A stretch of DNA of 64,000 nt from CAIVAT01 sp964473485. GTDB taxonomy: Bacteria > Bacteroidota > Bacteroidia > Bacteroidales > FEN-979. A program made the translations under genes and the position numbers. Positions within the stretch are counted from its first letter, which is position 1. Every line of letters starts with the position of its first letter. The notes beneath the pieces are model-generated. The model ran no database searches and was not told where the DNA came from. It saw nothing but the letters and a program-made list of their open reading frames with translations. Location of the stretch: positions 1 to 64,000 of the forward strand of contig CAYYPH010000008.1 of NCBI GenBank assembly GCA_964473485.1, written 5' to 3'. Of this stretch, positions 59,610-64,000 are shown in pieces.

Positions 59610-62600
59610 TCAGGATTGTTTTTCGGGTATCGTGATGACGAATTCGGCAAATTCGCCCTCCTCCGACCTTACCTCCAGTTTTCCTTTGTGGACCTGGTTG
59701 ACAATGTCGAAACTCATCGAAAGCCCGAGACCGGTTCCCTTGCCTGTGGGTTTGGTCGTAAAGAAGGGGTTGAAGATCTTTTCCAGCACATGTTTCGGGA
59801 TCCCGGTGCCGTTATCCCTTATTTTGATCTCAATCTTGTCGCCGATCTTTTTGGTGCTGATGACCACTTCGGGGCTGAACCCGGGGATCTGCTTTTTCGT
59901 CTTTTCATCCAGGGCGTAGCAGGCGTTGTTCACAATGTTGAGGATCACCCGGCTCAGGTCCTGCGGGATGATGGCCGCCTTGCCAACGGCCGGATCAAGC
60001 TGGGTCTTGATGCTGGTGTTGAAGCTTTTATCCTTGGCACGCATGCCGTGGTACGCCAGGTTTACATATTCGGCCACCATGTTGTTGATCTCAATCTGCT
60101 CGAATTCGCCGGTCTTGCCGCGCGAGTGCTGGAGCATCCCCTTCACGATGCTTTCGGCCCTCTTGCCGTGTTCATTGATCTTTTTTACATTGCCGCGGAT
60201 CATTCCGATCACCTCTTCGGCATCGGCAAAATCATTGGGATCGATCCTGTCCTTGATCTTTTCGAGCACTTCGAGCACTTCATCTGCCAGGTCGGCCGAC
60301 AAGCTGGAAAAGTTATTGACGAAGTTCAGCGGGTTCTGGATCTCGTGGGCGATACCAGCGGTGAGTTGCCCCAGCGAAGCCAGTTTTTCCGACTGTACCA
60401 GCTGATCCTGCGTCGATTTAAGGTTTTGCAGCGTAAGCTGGAGATCTTCGAGTATCCGCGTACGGATGAAGGCCGAAACGATGTGCTCCTTCGAGTTCCT
60501 GATAAAACTGAGGTCTTTCGCCTCGAAGGCGTTCTCGCGGGTCATGTTCTGAAGGATGAGGAAGGCCTCCACCCGGTTCTCGACCCTGATGACCAGGATC
60601 AGCATCGATTTGGAAACTGCATAGTCCTCAAGGCCTGTCAGTTGGGTGAAAGAGGAGAAATCTGTTTTCAGGAAGATGTCCTCGAAAACCTCCTCGGAAT
60701 TCTTCAGGTAGCGGTTCTCGGCTTCAGTCAGCGTGAAAGTCGTCTGGCTCAGGATCCCGATGTCCCAGCCATAACTGGCCTTGAAACGGTAAAAGTTGTT
60801 CTCCTTGTCGAACACAAGCGCCGTGGCCTTTTCCACTGAGCGGATGACCCTCAGTTTCTCGAGCAGGGTCTGCAGCAGGTTCTCGAAGTTGATCTCTGCG
60901 TTGATCGATTTAATGGCAGCGTTGATCTTTTCGAGCTCATCATTCTTGTTGGCCAGTTCCTCCGACTGGTGGACGATCTCCTCTTTTTGCTGAACCACCT
61001 CGGCGGTGCGTTCTGCAATGCGTTGTTCGAGAACCCGTTTCTCCTTCAACAGCTGGCGGTTCCTGATGATAACGATAAGATAAATGACCGCAGACGCCAG
61101 CAGGAGGTAAAAGATATAAGCCCAGACCGTGTTGAACCATGGCCGGAGGATCCGGAAGGGTACGGTCGTTTCGGGAGTGAGGTTGCCGTAAACATTCTTT
61201 GCCCTCACGTGAAAAACGTACTGCCCCCCTGGCAGGTTGGTGTACTCCTTGTGCGACTGCGTCGTCCAGTCCGACCAGGTATCCTCAAATCCCTCTAAAT
61301 AAAACTGGTACTGGTTTTCGCCCCTGGGTGCATAGAACGGGGCGCTGAACTCGAACCGGAGGGAGTTGTATTTGTACCTGACCTCGATTTTGCGATCCTG
61401 GAAAACAGGTTGCCCCGGCATGTGACTTCCGGCAAAGATGGTCGAGTCGGTCTGGATCTGGATCTTCCGGACCAGGGTTGATTTCGGTTCCATGTAGCTG
61501 TTGACCACCATCGGGTTGTACCTGATGAGGCCGTCGGGGCCACCCAGCCAGGTCACTCCGTTGTTTTCGGGGTATATCGCCCAGATAACGTAATCGGTAA
61601 TGGGCAGGAATGGTTTTTCGAGTGGCCTGTATTGGCCCTGTTCGTGGATGAGCATCCGTGTATGGGTCTCTTCGCCGTCGTTGACCCAGAAGTTTCCCTG
61701 CGGTGTGGGTGTGATGATAGAGAACCACTGGGCTTCGGTGGTATCGTTTCCCTCGTATAGCTTGATGGGTTTGAACGAGTTGGTTGAATCACTGAAGATA
61801 AACACCCCTTTCCGGGTTGAGACCGACATTTTGCCTTTGATCGGGTTGAGGGATAAACCAAGGTCCTCCGGAAGACCGTTTGCACGACCGAAAAAGACCG
61901 GCGCCTCAGTTCCTGGGGTGTACCTGAAAATCCCTTTCGTCAGCGTGGAGCCCCAGATGGTGCCTTTGCCATCTTCCTGCAGATCGTTTATCTCCTCCTC
62001 CGGACCCTCAAACCTGCGGATAACCCATTTGCCCCCTGTTTTTTTCAGGCTGAAAAATCCACGCATCTCACCGACGAAGACCGACGTCGGATCGGCCGAT
62101 GAATTAATGATTGACAGTGCAAAACCTTCCTTGATCAGTCTTGCCTTATTGTTTTCGATTTCAAAGATGCCCTGGGATGTGGCAGCCAGAATACTTTTTC
62201 CGTAGGCAACCATCGACCAGCAGGCGGTGATGATTCCGGGAACCGGGATAAAGAGAAACTGTTTGCTGTCGTAATGGAACAATCCCTGGTAGGTGGAAAT
62301 GTACAGCGTGTTGTCGTGGCGGATAATGTGGTTCACTGCACCGTTGAGCCCCGATTTCTCATCGAAAATGGTCAGTGGCGAAGGTATCTGGACCATGGAG
62401 ATCCCGTTGTTCAGCGCCGCCCATAATATGTTGCTGTTGGATGCGTACAAAGCCTGTATCGAATTGTCGCGAAGGCCGGCCCTCTTGTCGATCACCTGGC
62501 TGATCTCACCATCGGCGGTCAGGATCAGGATGCCCCTGCTGGTTGTTCCCAGGGCATAGGAGCCGTCGGAAAGGCGAATCCCGCAGGTAATGATGTTTTG

Positions 62601-63344
62601 TTTTAACACAGGCTGGGCCTGACAACTGAATTCGGTGATTTCGTCGTTGTTCAGGACGAAAAGGCCCTGTGTGCCTGAGGCGATCAGCAACGACCCGTCG
62701 TTGCCCTGTAGGATTGACTTCACTTCGATCGCTCCCATGAATGTTTTACTTCCCCTGAATGACCGGATGTTCCCTTTCTCAAAAACCACCAGGCCTTCTT
62801 CTTTCAATTGCAGGAAAAATTTTCCTGAGCAGTGAAAACCTCCCAGGATCTCCCTTGGTGAGGTCCATGAGGTGGATTTCCCGTTTGAGATGTTGTAAAC
62901 GGTGTTTCCCGAAATGAATGTGATCCCGTCGCGGGTGGTAGAGAGGGTCCTGATCTCGGCAAAAGGCGACAGTGTGACCTGTAATGCAGAATCGATGGCG
63001 GTGAATTGAAGGGCACCCGTTTTGTCGGGTCTGAGTGTTCCGAGCTCACCGCGGGCGCCTGCATAGAGGATTCCGTTCGAATCGAGCGCAAGTGAGGATA
63101 TTCTGGAGGCATTCACAGATGGTATCAGACGCCAGGTTTCTCCGTCATACTGCAGCACTCCTGCAAAATTGCCGAAATAGACCATCTCCTGCCGGTCGCC
63201 GGCAATGCTGAAATTCTGCGCATGTGCCCTGTATTCGGCCGGGGCGAAATTTTTCAGGAAAGGGAAACCCGGTTCCTGTCCTGCCTGCCCGAGAAGAAAC
63301 ACCGGCAGGATCGTCAGCAGTGAAATAATGACCAGTCTGTTCAT
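59610..63344 (-). CDS. propeller-type sensor histidine kinase
   Basis: A 1244-residue membrane sensor kinase. Order: signal peptide (ISLLTILPVFLLGQ), periplasmic two-component propeller repeats to about residue 620, Y_Y_Y domain (QYQFYLEGFEDTWSDW), one membrane helix (about 735-757, WAYIFYLLLASAVIYLIVII), a coiled coil, a GAF-like segment, then the kinase core. LASLGQLTAGIAHEIQNPLN carries the phospho-accepting His (about 1000); N box VILNIVNNACYAL and G boxes DNGTGIP and GKGTGLGLSMS are intact. No receiver or AraC domain is fused, so it is not a hybrid; its response regulator is not in the window. Confidence 0.92.
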   Translation of the reverse strand: MNRLVIISLLTILPVFLLGQAGQEPGFPFLKNFAPAEYRAHAQNFSIAGDRQEMVYFGNFAGVLQYDGETWRLIPSVNASRISSLALDSNGILYAGARGELGTLRPDKTGALQFTAIDSALQVTLSPFAEIRTLSTTRDGITFISGNTVYNISNGKSTSWTSPREILGGFHCSGKFFLQLKEEGLVVFEKGNIRSFRGSKTFMGAIEVKSILQGNDGSLLIASGTQGLFVLNNDEITEFSCQAQPVLKQNIITCGIRLSDGSYALGTTSRGILILTADGEISQVIDKRAGLRDNSIQALYASNSNILWAALNNGISMVQIPSPLTIFDEKSGLNGAVNHIIRHDNTLYISTYQGLFHYDSKQFLFIPVPGIITACWSMVAYGKSILAATSQGIFEIENNKARLIKEGFALSIINSSADPTSVFVGEMRGFFSLKKTGGKWVIRRFEGPEEEINDLQEDGKGTIWGSTLTKGIFRYTPGTEAPVFFGRANGLPEDLGLSLNPIKGKMSVSTRKGVFIFSDSTNSFKPIKLYEGNDTTEAQWFSIITPTPQGNFWVNDGEETHTRMLIHEQGQYRPLEKPFLPITDYVIWAIYPENNGVTWLGGPDGLIRYNPMVVNSYMEPKSTLVRKIQIQTDSTIFAGSHMPGQPVFQDRKIEVRYKYNSLRFEFSAPFYAPRGENQYQFYLEGFEDTWSDWTTQSHKEYTNLPGGQYVFHVRAKNVYGNLTPETTVPFRILRPWFNTVWAYIFYLLLASAVIYLIVIIRNRQLLKEKRVLEQRIAERTAEVVQQKEEIVHQSEELANKNDELEKINAAIKSINAEINFENLLQTLLEKLRVIRSVEKATALVFDKENNFYRFKASYGWDIGILSQTTFTLTEAENRYLKNSEEVFEDIFLKTDFSSFTQLTGLEDYAVSKSMLILVIRVENRVEAFLILQNMTRENAFEAKDLSFIRNSKEHIVSAFIRTRILEDLQLTLQNLKSTQDQLVQSEKLASLGQLTAGIAHEIQNPLNFVNNFSSLSADLADEVLEVLEKIKDRIDPNDFADAEEVIGMIRGNVKKINEHGKRAESIVKGMLQHSRGKTGEFEQIEINNMVAEYVNLAYHGMRAKDKSFNTSIKTQLDPAVGKAAIIPQDLSRVILNIVNNACYALDEKTKKQIPGFSPEVVISTKKIGDKIEIKIRDNGTGIPKHVLEKIFNPFFTTKPTGKGTGLGLSMSFDIVNQVHKGKLEVRSEEGEFAEFVITIPEKQS

Positions 63345-63350
63345 AGGTCT

Positions 63351-64000
63351 TTAATTAGCCGTAGTTGTATTGAGATACCTGAAGAACCGTTCGGTAAATT
63401 CAGGAGAATCGTTTAAAAAGTCGTGCAGCGCCGGGGCCGGGATACACCATGCCTTACCGTCATGACCGGTGATGATCACCTGCGCTGAATTCTTCCTTCC
63501 CGTTTGGTCGTCACGCTCACAAGGCCTGAGGACCCCTTCATGAAGCAGCAGGAACCTGATGATCAGCCGGTCGGATACCGCCGCAAACAATTCATGGTTT
63601 TTCATCATTGTCACCTGTTCGAAAAGCAGCAGCGCTAAACCCTTTTCCCGGGTCCTGATTTTTTCGGCAAGGGCCGGAACGGGGGTATCCCAGCGCTTTT
63701 CAAACCTGACCATCGTATCGATGTAGTAATTTCTATCGAGATTGTATAGCGTCCAGGCCGAGATTTCGCTCAGCAGCGGGTCTGGATGCACGAGGTTGGC
63801 GGCAAAGAGCTGGTTGGCCGTGTCAGCGGGCACCTCAGTGCTCCGACCGAGCAAAGTGATGGCGTACGCTTTGGTCATGCGGTTCGCCTGCGTGTATCCC
63901 TTGTTGATGATATCGATCAGCCGGCCCGGCTGTGTAAGGGCCTCCTGCGGAAACCTGATCTGAAGTTTCGAAAGCCGTTCGTGGACCGACACATCTTCAA
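63351..64000 (-). CDS. 3' part of a HEAT-like repeat protein gene (truncated by the window edge)
   Basis: The frame is open to the window edge (the codons before the GTG at 63992 are GAA GAT), so the true start lies beyond position 64000. The visible ~216 residues contain helical repeats (TKAYAITLLGRSTEVPADTA, HPDPLLSEISAWTLYNLDR) and end in a globular part with FLLLHEGVLRPCERDD. This might be the end of a HEAT/cyclic-nucleotide-binding transporter-like protein known from Bacteroidota, but that is a guess. It ends 6 bp before the kinase start, so they are co-transcribed. Confidence 0.55.
   Translation of the reverse strand, partial: EDVSVHERLSKLQIRFPQEALTQPGRLIDIINKGYTQANRMTKAYAITLLGRSTEVPADTANQLFAANLVHPDPLLSEISAWTLYNLDRNYYIDTMVRFEKRWDTPVPALAEKIRTREKGLALLLFEQVTMMKNHELFAAVSDRLIIRFLLLHEGVLRPCERDDQTGRKNSAQVIITGHDGKAWCIPAPALHDFLNDSPEFTERFFRYLNTTTAN

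Overview
The window reads as chromosomal DNA of an uncultured member of the Bacteroidota, most likely Bacteroidales-like. The evidence is: secreted proteins with type IX secretion (T9SS) C-terminal sorting domains; a large TonB-dependent receptor with an N-terminal carboxypeptidase-like domain; lipoprotein and beta-barrel families typical of the phylum; a promoter of the phylum's TTTG-N19-TAnnTTTG type in front of tRNA-fMet; and a 100-N scaffold gap flanked by an exact 55-bp duplication, as in a de Bruijn metagenome assembly. Species or genus cannot be assigned from the sequence alone.

Layout. 1-587: dense heptamer tandem repeats and small palindromes. 588-4906 (minus): polyprenyl diphosphate synthase, RmlA, MMPL/RND exporter. 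5014-9896: 2-hydroxyacid dehydrogenase, a phosphofructokinase with pyrophosphate-type active-site residues, aspartate kinase (minus) and fructose-1,6-bisphosphatase, the last followed by mfd (9920-13477). 13553-20478: T9SS-secreted lamin-tail protein, TonB-dependent receptor, a 320-bp octamer array and a secreted phospholipase-D-like protein. 20552-29761: GT2 glycosyltransferase, dihydroorotase, MORN-repeat lipoprotein, nuclease/phosphatase-like protein, coiled-coil lipoprotein, RlmI-like methyltransferase, class V aminotransferase-like enzyme and a Ycf48-like propeller protein. 29997-32103 is a lower-GC accessory patch: a Fic/XRE pair of the 'mobile mystery' type with a well-marked operator/promoter region, a DCC-family gene broken by one in-frame TGA, and initiator tRNA-fMet with a displaced copy of its 3' end. 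32187-36193: era, der, assembly gap, S4-domain protein and TonB. 36252-42888: small Lys/Cys/His protein, dtd, pdxJ, dipeptidase, PrsW-like intramembrane protease, ECF sigma factor, anti-sigma factor and an unrecognised 435-residue protein. 43052-53824: HExxH peptidase/propeller/barrel protein, barrel protein, adenosine-deaminase-like enzyme, then a Cache lipoprotein and a tripartite RND efflux operon. 53830-64000 (minus): ABCG-like transporter, lipoprotein, zinc alcohol dehydrogenase, barrel protein, a propeller-type sensor histidine kinase and the 3' part of a further gene.

Functional links. PPi-type PFK and FBPase lie close together and suggest a flexible upper glycolysis/gluconeogenesis. 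PrsW beside an ECF sigma/anti-sigma pair suggests regulated intramembrane proteolysis. The RND subunits form one transcription unit. The most unusual property of the window is its population of 7- and 8-bp tandem repeats, which repeatedly begin at stop codons, and which in mfd also appear inside a coding sequence.
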